A DNA stretch of 5,780 nt, from NCBI GenBank assembly GCA_002342345.1, contig DDPU01000052.1:1-5780 (forward strand). Reading direction: 5' to 3'. Below are positions 1 to 5,367 of this stretch, piece after piece. Under the pieces are notes generated by a model. The model searched no databases and was not told the DNA's origin. It saw nothing but the letters and a program-made list of their open reading frames with translations. Source of the stretch: Verrucomicrobia bacterium UBA2460. GTDB taxonomy: Bacteria; Verrucomicrobiota; Verrucomicrobiia; Methylacidiphilales; Verrucolacustridaceae. Position numbers and translations under genes: made by a program. Position 1 is the first letter of the stretch. Each line of letters opens with the position of its first letter.

Positions 1-697
1 GCGGGACCTTGCTGTCCACAATCACCGCCCGTTCCTCGGGGAGGAAAATCACCGCATCCATCCGTTTCCGGTCTGCCGACTCCTGCGTTTTGTATTCCCT
101 TCCTTTTTCCAGCCCGGAAATCTCCAGGGTTTTTTCCAGAACCATTTCCCCCCAGCGCCCACGGGCGCCGGAATCATTCTTGAGGGCATGGGTAAGACGA
201 TGGGTCTCGTTTCCGAGCTGGGTGCTCATCGCGTGGATCTGCTGAATCTCCCGCCGCAGATCGCCCTGCATGCCCGTCTCGGCCGTGTGAATTTCGTCCG
301 CCCGTTTCCGAAAATCCTCAATCCTGGTCAACAACGGACGAAGCTCGTTCCCCACCTGCAGCCGGTTGTCCTCCACCAGCTTGCGGGTTCCCTCCGCAAC
401 CAACTGCTGGGCCATTGCCCGCATCTCGATTTGCAGCCTGGCGGCGAGCTGTTCCTTCTCCTGCTTCAGCTCGCCCAAGGCCCGCTCGGCCGCCTGACGT
501 TCCGCCACAGCTCGCGCCAAATCCTCCCGGGCTGCTTGACCTTGTGCTTCCGCCTGTAATTTGAGTCTTTCCGCCTCCCCCGCCCGGGTTTTCCATCCCT
601 CGGCTTCCCCTCCGATCCGCCCCAGCCGTCCGGAAAAGTAGGCGTAGGCGAGGCCTGCCCCCACCATCAGTCCCAGAAGAGTGACGAGGGGAATCAT
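1..697 (-). CDS. rmuC: DNA recombination protein RmuC, N-terminal part (cut by the window edge)
   Basis: The reading frame runs leftward from an ATG at 697-695 and is open to base 1, giving 232 codons; the C-terminal part lies outside the window. Residues 2-20 form a hydrophobic N-terminal helix that probably anchors the protein in the inner membrane. Residues about 28-170 are rich in Ala, Glu, Arg and Gln and look like a long coiled coil. The RmuC core then begins: RGRWGEMVLEKTLEISGL at about 179-196, GREY at 199-202, RMDAVIFLP at 212-220 and VIVDSKVP at 225-232. These match the family signature of a conserved GxWGE block, a SGL/EY block and a (I/V)DSK block. RmuC proteins are usually around 400-500 residues, so about half is missing here. 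In E. coli, RmuC limits rearrangements at short inverted repeats, and the core is thought to be nuclease-like. The start is supported by a strong AAGGAGG ribosome binding site. It follows the small membrane-protein gene on the same strand after 214 bases without a convincing gene or promoter. Confidence 0.93.
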   Translation of the reverse strand, partial: MIPLVTLLGLMVGAGLAYAYFSGRLGRIGGEAEGWKTRAGEAERLKLQAEAQGQAAREDLARAVAERQAAERALGELKQEKEQLAARLQIEMRAMAQQLVAEGTRKLVEDNRLQVGNELRPLLTRIEDFRKRADEIHTAETGMQGDLRREIQQIHAMSTQLGNETHRLTHALKNDSGARGRWGEMVLEKTLEISGLEKGREYKTQESADRKRMDAVIFLPEERAVIVDSKVP

Positions 698-708
698 GGC
701 GATTTAAG

Positions 709-715
709 CCTCCTT
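709..715 (-). promoter_or_regulatory. Shine-Dalgarno site of rmuC
   Basis: Reading the minus strand, AAGGAGG lies 11 bases before the rmuC ATG. It is the only near-consensus Shine-Dalgarno site in front of any complete start in the window, and it fixes the rmuC start. Confidence 0.75.
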
Positions 716-911
716 GCCGGCAAACGAAGGTCAAACTTCATCTGCCTTCAGGTATGCCGGGCGGGGTAGGACATTTACAGGGTGCGGATGGGATGCCAGG
801 AAAGCCGGGACGCCACCTTCTCGTTTTCCATGCAATCCTGATTCGGAAATCAAAGGGGCGGGGTTCTCCTGGAACGAGGCCTGCCGGAGAAAGTTATGCC
901 CAGGCGGGCGT

Positions 912-1127
912 TCAGACTTCGGGACGGTGGCCGTAGGCCATGAGAAGTTGCCGCAGGAGAATGGTGGATTTTTTTGTTTCGCAATAAATTCGGTAAACGA
1001 AGTAGGGCATGAGGATGGCCAACACGGTCAGGACGAAGGCGAGCACGAGCAGCACGAGGACACCCAGTAAACCACCGATCCCCAGCGCACCTAAGAAGGC
1101 TTCGCTAGAAGAAGCGGCGAAAAGCAT
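912..1127 (-). CDS. small single-span membrane protein, function unknown
   Basis: A 71-residue protein I do not recognise as a named family. Residues about 11-45 are strongly hydrophobic (rich in Leu, Val, Gly and Ala), enough for one long or bent transmembrane helix. The tail, about 46-71, is polar and basic (RIYCETKK, then LLRQLLMAYGHRPEV) and looks like an amphipathic cytoplasmic helix. The N-terminus is short and uncharged, so the basic tail should be inside by the positive-inside rule. This clean membrane-plus-tail pattern is more likely in a real gene than in a chance frame, and no competing gene overlaps it. No good ribosome binding site precedes the ATG (the upstream bases read TTGAGAAAAC). 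A TTTACA hexamer at about 1157-1162 on the minus strand could be a -35 element, but no convincing -10 accompanies it. The gene lies between tRNA-Gly and rmuC on the same strand. Confidence 0.6.
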   Translation of the reverse strand: MLFAASSSEAFLGALGIGGLLGVLVLLVLAFVLTVLAILMPYFVYRIYCETKKSTILLRQLLMAYGHRPEV

Positions 1128-1172
1128 GTTTTCTCAATATTTAGCCAAGATTCAGATGTAAAGCCTTTCCTG

Positions 1173-1186
1173 AAAAAATCCGGATT
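1173..1186 (-). terminator. possible minimal terminator after tRNA-Gly
   Basis: On the minus strand, 4 bases after the tRNA discriminator base, the palindrome AATCCGGATT (1186-1177) runs directly into a T tract (six Ts at 1178-1173, the first two being part of the palindrome). The T run is typical of intrinsic termination. The stem is very short, at most three pairs with a four-base loop, so the call is weak. Confidence 0.3.
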
Positions 1187-1190
1187 ACTT

Positions 1191-1261
1191 TGCGGGCGGA
1201 GGGAATCGAACCCTCGCATCAAGCTTGGGAAGCTCGCAGGCTACCATTACATCACGCCCGC
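1191..1261 (-). tRNA. tRNA-Gly, anticodon CCC
   Basis: The minus strand folds into a complete 71-base cloverleaf. The acceptor GCGGGCG (1261-1255) pairs perfectly with CGCCCGC (1198-1192). The anticodon stem CGAGC/GCTTG encloses the loop TTCCCAA, placing anticodon CCC at 1229-1227, which reads GGG. The T arm is GAGGG-TTCGATT-CCCTC. The D arm carries the AATGGTA loop typical of tRNA-Gly, but its stem ATGT/GCCT has a U11-C24 mismatch and a U-G pair. The 3' CCA is not encoded: the mature end is followed by AAG. The discriminator base is A, whereas bacterial tRNA-Gly commonly has U there. It lies 52 bases downstream of the glgC stop on the same strand and has its own promoter-like sequence in that gap. 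Confidence 0.95.
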
Positions 1262-1271
1262 TAGGTCGAAA

Positions 1272-1300
1272 ATTATCCGGCGACTGCCTCCAAAATACAA
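1272..1300 (-). promoter_or_regulatory. candidate promoter of tRNA-Gly
   Basis: On the minus strand, TTGTAT (1300-1295) is followed by a 17-base spacer and GATAAT (1277-1272). The -10 matches five of six consensus bases and the -35 matches three. The mature tRNA starts 10 bases after the -10, so transcription would begin a few bases upstream of it, the normal arrangement for a tRNA with a short 5' leader. This suggests the tRNA need not depend on glgC transcription. The call rests on pattern and spacing only. Confidence 0.45.
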
Positions 1301-1313
1301 TCGTTTTTCAGGA

Positions 1314-2600
1314 TCAGATCACGGAACCGTCCGGCACCACCGCCCCCTTCGGAATGATGACGATGCCATCCCGGACATAAAAGTTCGGGCCATCCATTTC
1401 GCTGGGTTTGCCCGAGGCGCGGATCGTCACCCGTCTCCCGATCCGGACATTTTTATCAACGATGGCGTCCTCGATCACGGTGCCGCCGCCGATACCCACG
1501 TCCGGCCGGTTCATGCGGGCGTTCTCCTGGCGCTGGGCCGGGGTTTCGAAATAGTCCGCACCCATCAGGATCGACCGCCGGATCCTGCATTCGGTGCCAA
1601 TCCGCTGCCGGATACCGACAACGGCATCGTCGAGGACGCTGCGCAGGATCATGCAGCCATCCGAGACGATCGCCCGGATCACCTGGCTGTTTTCCACGAC
1701 CGAGCCGGGCAAAAACCGCGCACGGGTGTAAATAGGCGCCACATTGAGGCCAAAATCGAATTTGGGTTGCGGGGCCAACAGGTCGAGGTTGGCCCGGTAA
1801 AAGGCGCCGATCGTCCCGATGTCTTCCCAATAGCCGTCATACAAATAAGCGGACACTTTTCGCTCCCGGATTGCCGCAGGTAGCACGTTTTTCCCGAAAT
1901 CATCCCCCTGGGTTTTTGCGAGGCAGTCTCTCAGGACTTCCCTGCGAAAAACATAGATACCCATGGAAGCCAGGAATGGCCGGTCGGAGGGAAGCCCGGG
2001 TACAGCCGCCAGCGCATCGAGGATTTTTGGGTCTTTCGGCTTTTCCACAAATTCCGTGACGCGATGCTGCGCATCGACCCGTAGCAGTCCGAGTCGTGGC
2101 GCGCTTTCTCGGTCGACCGGCAGGGCGGCGATGGTGATGTCGGCTCCCGAGGAGTGATGCCGATCCAGCATCTCGCGGAAATCCATCCGGTACAGCTGGT
2201 CGCCCGACAGGATCAGGACGTTGTCATGCGGATGGTTGTCAAAATGGATGAGCCCTTGGCGAACCGCATCCGCCGTGCCCTGGAACCAGTTGGTGGCCTC
2301 CCTTGTTTTTTGGGCGGCAACGATCTCGATGAAGCCTCGGGGAATAAAATCGTCAAAACGGTAGCTCTGTTGGACATGGCGATGGAGGGAGGAACTGAGA
2401 TACTGGGTAAGCAGGAAAATGCGTTTGATGCCAGAATTCAGGCTCAGGCTGATGGGAATGTCGACGAGGCGGTATTTTCCCCCGATGGGTACAGCCGGCT
2501 TGGCGCGGTCCCGCGTCAGCGGATAAAGACGGCTCCCCTCACCACCGCCGAGAATGACCGTAATGACCTGGTCCGGACTGGAATTACCCTTGGGGCTCAT
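1314..2600 (-). CDS. glgC: glucose-1-phosphate adenylyltransferase (ADP-glucose pyrophosphorylase)
   Basis: This cytoplasmic enzyme makes ADP-glucose and diphosphate from ATP and glucose-1-phosphate, the committed step of bacterial glycogen synthesis. The protein has 428 residues, a normal length. The N-terminal nucleotidyltransferase domain shows the nucleotide loop GGGEGSRLYPLT (18-29; Ser where many members have Thr), RAKPAVPIGGKYRL (32-45), WFQGTADA (105-112), SGDQLYRMD with the metal-binding Asp134 (132-140), FVEKP with the glucose-1-phosphate-binding Lys187 (184-188), and YWEDIGTI (257-264). From about 285 to the end is the left-handed beta-helix domain used for oligomerisation and allostery, closing with RDGIVIIPKGAVVPDGSVI. 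The SGDQLYRMD and C-terminal motifs resemble the cyanobacterial/plant-like branch more than the enteric one. The start is the only sensible ATG, with a weak AGGG 7 bases upstream. The gene diverges from glmS across 41 bp. No other glycogen gene is in the window. Confidence 0.97.
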   Translation of the reverse strand: MSPKGNSSPDQVITVILGGGEGSRLYPLTRDRAKPAVPIGGKYRLVDIPISLSLNSGIKRIFLLTQYLSSSLHRHVQQSYRFDDFIPRGFIEIVAAQKTREATNWFQGTADAVRQGLIHFDNHPHDNVLILSGDQLYRMDFREMLDRHHSSGADITIAALPVDRESAPRLGLLRVDAQHRVTEFVEKPKDPKILDALAAVPGLPSDRPFLASMGIYVFRREVLRDCLAKTQGDDFGKNVLPAAIRERKVSAYLYDGYWEDIGTIGAFYRANLDLLAPQPKFDFGLNVAPIYTRARFLPGSVVENSQVIRAIVSDGCMILRSVLDDAVVGIRQRIGTECRIRRSILMGADYFETPAQRQENARMNRPDVGIGGGTVIEDAIVDKNVRIGRRVTIRASGKPSEMDGPNFYVRDGIVIIPKGAVVPDGSVI

Positions 2601-2641
2601 ACATTGACCCTATCTACGCAAAAATGTAGAACAAGTGCACG
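2601..2641. promoter_or_regulatory. glgC/glmS divergent intergenic region
   Basis: Only 41 bp separate the two ATGs, so both control regions must overlap or extend into coding sequence. The region holds a 5-bp inverted repeat TCTAC-N8-GTAGA (2613-2630) and the palindrome GTGCAC (2635-2640). For glgC, TACATT (minus strand, 2628-2623) is a possible -10. Its -35 partner at 17-bp spacing would be TTCCGC inside the first glmS codons, which is a poor match. The glmS -35 candidate overlaps the weak glgC ribosome binding site. The inverted repeat lies between the proposed glmS -35 and -10, where a bound protein would affect both genes. Confidence 0.45.
2604..2632 (+). promoter_or_regulatory. candidate glmS promoter giving a near-leaderless mRNA
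   Basis: TTGACC (2604-2609) matches five of six -35 consensus bases. A 17-bp spacer leads to TAGAAC (2627-2632), which matches four of six -10 bases. Transcription would start at about 2639-2642, at or within a few bases of the glmS ATG at 2642. No Shine-Dalgarno-like sequence is present upstream of that ATG, which fits initiation on a leaderless transcript. Transcription from a promoter inside glgC remains possible. Confidence 0.4.
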
Positions 2642-4489
2642 ATGTGCGGAATTGTTGCCTATGTCGGTCCGCGGGACGCCCAACCCATCCTCCTCGATGC
2701 CCTGGGTAGGTTGGAGTACCGGGGGTACGATTCGGCCGGCTTGGCCATCCTGAACGGCCATGGCGTGCAGGTCCGGAAAAAGAGCGGACGGATTGAGGAG
2801 CTGGCGAAAGCCTGCCGGGCCAAACCTGTGGAAGGCCGGTCAGGCATCAGTCACACCCGCTGGGCCACCCACGGCGCCCCAACCGATGCCAATGCCCACC
2901 CTCACCTGGATGCCTCCGGAAAACTCGCCCTGGTCCACAACGGCGTCATTGAAAATTATCTCGAGCTGAAGGACCGGTTGGCCAAGGCCGGGCATAAATT
3001 TGCTTCCGACACGGACACCGAGATTCTGGCCCACTTGGTGGGCGACTGCTTCAGCCAAAACCAGGAAAAGGGTGAGGTCAGGCTGATCGAGGCAGTGCGC
3101 AAGGCGCTCAAACAAGTTCAGGGCACCCTTGGCATCGCGGTGATCCATTCCGACCTGCCCGGACTGGTGGTGGGAGCCCGCCGGGGAAGCCCGCTTGTCA
3201 TCGGTGTTGGCAACGGGGAAAATTTCCTCGCCAGCGACACCCAGGCCCTCGCCCCGTACACAAACCGCGTGGTCATATTGCAGGATCAGGAGATTGTGGC
3301 CCTGCACGCCGACCGCTTCGAGGTGGCCTCTCCGCTTGGACAGAAGGCCGATGTCCGCGTTGAGGAAATTGAAAATGGTGTGACCGCCAGCGACAAGGGG
3401 CCCCACCCCCACTTCATGCTTAAGGAAATCCATGAGCAGGCCGAGACCGTACGCAACGCCTTCCGCGGGCGACTGGATGCCGATGAAGCCACCGCCAAAC
3501 TCGGCGGACTCAACCTCTCCTCCGAGGACCTGCGCCGGGTGGAAAGGATTTTCGTGCTCGGTTGCGGAACGGCCCTGCACGCCGGCATGGTCGGCAAGTA
3601 TCTCATTGAAACGCTGGCCAAGATCCCGGTCGACACCCAGCACGCGAGCGAATTCCGCTACGGGGATTCCCCCGTGCACGAAAAGACCCTCTTCTTTGCG
3701 GTCAGTCAGTCCGGCGAGACGGCCGATACCCTGGGAGCATTGCGCGAGGCGAAGCGCCGGGGCTTCCGTTGCCTGGGTATCTGCAACAACGTCTCCAGCA
3801 CGATTGCCCGGGAAAGCGACGGCGGCGTCTACATGCATGCCGGGCCGGAAATCGGCGTGGCCGCGACGAAATCGTTCACCTCTCAAGTGGTGATTTTCAC
3901 GCTCTTGGGACTCCTGTTGGGCCGCCAAAGATCCCTTTCCGCTGCCCATGGCCGCGAAATTTTGGAAGCACTGGACAAGCTTCCGGACCAAATCCTCGCG
4001 CTCCTTCAGGAATCGGCATCGATTCAGCGCGCCGCCACCGCCTATGCCAAAGCCAGATCCATGCTGTTTCTGGGGCGGTTGGCCAACTTCCCCATTGCCC
4101 TGGAAGGTGCCTTAAAAATGAAGGAAGTTACCTACATCCACGCGGAGGGCTACCCCAGCGCGGAACTGAAACACGGGGTCATCGCCCTGATCGACAAGGA
4201 AACACCTTCCGTCCTGATTGCCACGCAAGACGGAGTCTACGACAAGAACCTCGGAAGTTTGCAGGAAATCAAGGCTCGTGGCGGCCCCGTCCTGGCGGTG
4301 GCCCACGGGGATGATGCCAAGGTCGCGGGCTTGGCCGACGTTGTTTTCCGGGTTCCCCGGACCCATGAACTGGTCCAACCCATCCTCAACGTGATCCCCC
4401 TGCAACTGTTCTCCTATCACATGGCGGTCACTTTGGGTCGCGACGTGGACAAGCCCCGCAATCTGGCCAAATCCGTCACGGTAGAGTGA
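2642..4489 (+). CDS. glmS: glutamine--fructose-6-phosphate aminotransferase (isomerizing), glucosamine-6-phosphate synthase
   Basis: GlmS makes glucosamine-6-phosphate and glutamate from fructose-6-phosphate and glutamine, the entry step to UDP-GlcNAc for peptidoglycan and lipopolysaccharide. The protein has 615 residues, close to the family norm of about 600-615. The N-terminal glutaminase domain (1 to about 230) begins MCGIVAYVG, so Cys2 becomes the N-terminal nucleophile after Met removal; this fixes the start. It continues with EYRGYDSAG (25-33), HTRWATHG (71-78), HNG (99-101) and SDTDTE (122-127). The first sugar-isomerase (SIS) domain (about 295-430) has LGCGTALHAG (306-315), SQSGET (355-360) and GPEIGVAATKSFTSQV (401-416). 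The second SIS domain (about 465-600) has EGALKMKE (488-495) and EGYPSAELKHG (502-512). The C-terminal tail DKPRNLAKSVTVE (603-615) carries the substrate-contacting Lys610. All key residues are present, so the enzyme should be active. There is no room upstream for a glmS ribozyme. It is followed by a hairpin and tRNA-Glu. Confidence 0.98.
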   Translation: MCGIVAYVGPRDAQPILLDALGRLEYRGYDSAGLAILNGHGVQVRKKSGRIEELAKACRAKPVEGRSGISHTRWATHGAPTDANAHPHLDASGKLALVHNGVIENYLELKDRLAKAGHKFASDTDTEILAHLVGDCFSQNQEKGEVRLIEAVRKALKQVQGTLGIAVIHSDLPGLVVGARRGSPLVIGVGNGENFLASDTQALAPYTNRVVILQDQEIVALHADRFEVASPLGQKADVRVEEIENGVTASDKGPHPHFMLKEIHEQAETVRNAFRGRLDADEATAKLGGLNLSSEDLRRVERIFVLGCGTALHAGMVGKYLIETLAKIPVDTQHASEFRYGDSPVHEKTLFFAVSQSGETADTLGALREAKRRGFRCLGICNNVSSTIARESDGGVYMHAGPEIGVAATKSFTSQVVIFTLLGLLLGRQRSLSAAHGREILEALDKLPDQILALLQESASIQRAATAYAKARSMLFLGRLANFPIALEGALKMKEVTYIHAEGYPSAELKHGVIALIDKETPSVLIATQDGVYDKNLGSLQEIKARGGPVLAVAHGDDAKVAGLADVVFRVPRTHELVQPILNVIPLQLFSYHMAVTLGRDVDKPRNLAKSVTVE

Positions 4490-4498
4490 GTGCATGGC

Positions 4499-4516
4499 CT
4501 TGGGGATTGCCCCAAG
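4499..4516 (+). terminator. hairpin after glmS, possible terminator
   Basis: CTTGGGG-ATTG-CCCCAAG is a perfect 7-bp stem with a 4-base loop, starting 9 bases after the glmS stop. The nearest T run (six Ts at 4532-4537) begins 15 bases after the stem, too far for a textbook intrinsic terminator. It may end glmS transcription inefficiently, act as a 3' stabilising stem, or be a processing site if tRNA-Glu is co-transcribed. Confidence 0.45.
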
Positions 4517-4535
4517 TGCGGAATCGCGGTATTTT
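4507..4535 (+). promoter_or_regulatory. candidate promoter of tRNA-Glu
   Basis: TTGCCC (4507-4512) and TATTTT (4530-4535) each match four of six consensus bases and are separated by exactly 17 bp. The predicted start is about 6 bases before the mature tRNA end at 4548. The -35 element overlaps the loop and 3' arm of the glmS hairpin. Support is by pattern and position only. Confidence 0.35.
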
Positions 4536-4547
4536 TTCCGTTTCCAC

Positions 4548-4620
4548 GGCCCTATCGTCTAGCTGGTTAGGACACGGCCCTCTCAAGGCCGGAGCACGGG
4601 TTCGAGCCCCGTTAGGGCTA
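4548..4620 (+). tRNA. tRNA-Glu, anticodon CTC
   Basis: A complete 73-base cloverleaf. The acceptor GGCCCTA pairs with TAGGGCT, with a G1-U72 wobble at the end. The D arm contains GTC/GAC with the TAGCTGGTTAG loop. The anticodon stem CGGCC/GGCCG encloses CTCTCAA, placing anticodon CTC at 4582-4584, which reads GAG. The T arm is ACGGG-TTCGAGC-CCCGT and the discriminator is A. CCA is not encoded. The sequence is close to the general bacterial tRNA-Glu pattern (CTATCGTCTAG, GGTTAGGACAC). It lies 58 bases after glmS on the same strand and could be transcribed from its own promoter or by read-through. Confidence 0.96.
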
Positions 4621-4621
4621 G

Positions 4622-4639
4622 TGAATTTTTCCGAATTCA
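4622..4639. repeat. inverted repeat TGAATT-N6-AATTCA upstream of the SufR-like gene
   Basis: A perfect 6-bp inverted repeat with a 6-base spacer (TTTCCG), starting 2 bases after tRNA-Glu and ending 47 bases before the preferred ATG of the regulator. It directly precedes a -35-like TTGATT at 4644. Its half-site/N6/half-site layout is like operators of dimeric winged-helix regulators, so autoregulation is possible. It could also simply be an AT-rich hairpin that ends the tRNA transcript. Confidence 0.35.
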
Positions 4640-4643
4640 GAGG

Positions 4644-4672
4644 TTGATTCGCGGACGATTCTTGGTTGAAAT
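4644..4672 (+). promoter_or_regulatory. weak candidate promoter of the SufR-like regulator
   Basis: TTGATT (4644-4649), a 17-bp spacer and TGAAAT (4667-4672) each match four of six consensus bases. Transcription would start near 4679, about 8 bases before the ATG at 4687, again giving a very short leader. The hexamer GGTTGA occurs twice here, at 4642-4647 and 4664-4669, 22 bp apart on the same face of the helix. Confidence 0.25.
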
Positions 4673-4686
4673 TTCCTTTCCTCGGA

Positions 4687-5328
4687 ATGAAGACCCGCCT
4701 GCACGCCAAGAGCAACCACAACCCCAAACTCGCGATTCTCCGCGAGATCAAGCGAAGCCAGGGTCTCTCCGTCAGTGAATTGTGCCAGCGGGTAGGGCTT
4801 TCCTACATGGGCATCAAACAGCACTGCATCGGGTTGGAGCGGGAGGGATATTTGGACACCTGGCGCAGACCCAAGGGAATGGGGCGCCCGGAAAAGGCCT
4901 ACCGTCTCACCGATGGGGCGCGGGAGTTTTTCCCCAGCCGCTACCCCCAGTTCAGCCTCCAGATCCTGGAGGCGGTCAAGGAAAGCTTCGGTTCCCTGGC
5001 CCCGGAAAAGATCCTTTTGAACATCTACAAGGCCGAGACCGCCCGCTACGAGCACAAGCTGGAGAAGCTGGAGGGCGAGGGCCGTTTTCGCGGGTTGGCC
5101 CAACTTCGGGAGGAGGACGGTTATATGTCGGAGTACAGCTTCGACAACTCCTCCCGCAACCACCGCATTACCGAGTTCAACTCCGCCATCCAGGATTGCC
5201 TAGACGCTTTTCCCGTTATCAGGGACTACGAGCGTCAGATGTTTGAGAAGGTTCTGCGGACAAAGGTTCGGCGGGATGAAGAGAGGGTAGCCGGACTCTA
5301 TCGCTGCACCTTCACCGCCTCGTCCTGA
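4687..5328 (+). CDS. SufR-like winged-helix transcriptional regulator lacking most Fe-S cysteines
   Basis: Numbering is from the ATG at 4687 (213 residues). An in-frame TTG at 4666 would add 7 residues; neither start has a ribosome binding site, and ATG is preferred as the standard codon. Residues about 12-55 form a winged helix-turn-helix (AILREIKRSQGLSVSELCQR, then a recognition helix around SYMGIKQH). GMGRP at 64-68 and the LTDGAREFFP block (74-83) are typical of the SufR/DeoR-like family. The C-terminal domain has the SufR-like layout: EFNSAIQDCLDAFP (163-176), an ERQMF block (182-186) and a final Cys207. Canonical SufR binds a [4Fe-4S] cluster through C-X12-C-X13-C-X14-C. Here the first position is Ser166, the second Arg179, and the third falls on Thr192 or Lys193; only the last, Cys207, is kept. 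Cys171 is off the pattern. The protein probably binds DNA but senses something other than a canonical cluster. No suf gene is visible nearby; its neighbour is convergent trxA. Confidence 0.85.
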   Translation: MKTRLHAKSNHNPKLAILREIKRSQGLSVSELCQRVGLSYMGIKQHCIGLEREGYLDTWRRPKGMGRPEKAYRLTDGAREFFPSRYPQFSLQILEAVKESFGSLAPEKILLNIYKAETARYEHKLEKLEGEGRFRGLAQLREEDGYMSEYSFDNSSRNHRITEFNSAIQDCLDAFPVIRDYERQMFEKVLRTKVRRDEERVAGLYRCTFTASS

Positions 5329-5337
5329 TCCCCGCTT

Positions 5338-5366
5338 CGCCCGCCACGGCGTAAAACCGGCAGGCG
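5338..5366. terminator. possible bidirectional hairpin between the convergent genes
   Basis: CGCCCGCC (5338-5345) and GGCAGGCG (5359-5366) can pair over 8 positions with a 13-base loop. There is one C-A mismatch in the plus-strand RNA and one G-U wobble in the minus-strand RNA, so the fold favours the trxA transcript. It fills most of the 39-bp gap between the regulator and trxA. No T run follows on either strand, so it is at best a partial terminator. Confidence 0.3.
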
Positions 5367-5367
5367 C

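Noticed and set aside
188..734. Two open frames of over 120 codons (188-559 plus, 318-734 minus)
   Set aside because: Both overlap the rmuC frame, which alone has a ribosome binding site, an N-terminal anchor, a coiled coil and the RmuC motifs.
839..852. Inverted repeat TGATT-CGGA-AATCA in the 698-911 gap
   Set aside because: A 5-bp AT-rich stem is expected by chance; it has no nearby start, promoter or T run to support a role.
864..891. Inverted repeat TTCTCC-N16-GGAGAA downstream of the small membrane protein
   Set aside because: The stem is short, the loop is long and there is no T run, so it cannot be told from chance.
714..1070. A 118-codon plus-strand frame
   Set aside because: Low-complexity, His/Glu/Gly-rich C-terminus produced by reading opposite the hydrophobic small membrane protein; no start signal.
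2601..2641. glmS ribozyme or riboswitch upstream of glmS
   Set aside because: Only 41 bp separate glmS from the divergent glgC start, far too little for a glmS ribozyme, and no matching sequence is visible.
2154..2753. A 199-codon plus-strand frame across the glgC/glmS junction
   Set aside because: It is antisense to the start of glgC and out of frame with glmS, so it conflicts with two certain genes.
2840..3991. A 383-codon open frame on the minus strand inside glmS
   Set aside because: It is fully antisense to a glmS gene with every catalytic motif. Long antisense frames are common opposite GC-rich genes, and the translation has no recognisable domain.
3769..4314. A 181-codon plus-strand frame within glmS
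   Set aside because: It is an out-of-frame shadow of the second half of glmS.
4618..5163. A 181-codon minus-strand frame opposite the SufR-like gene
   Set aside because: Antisense to a gene with a clear winged-helix domain and GMGRP motif; no family features of its own.
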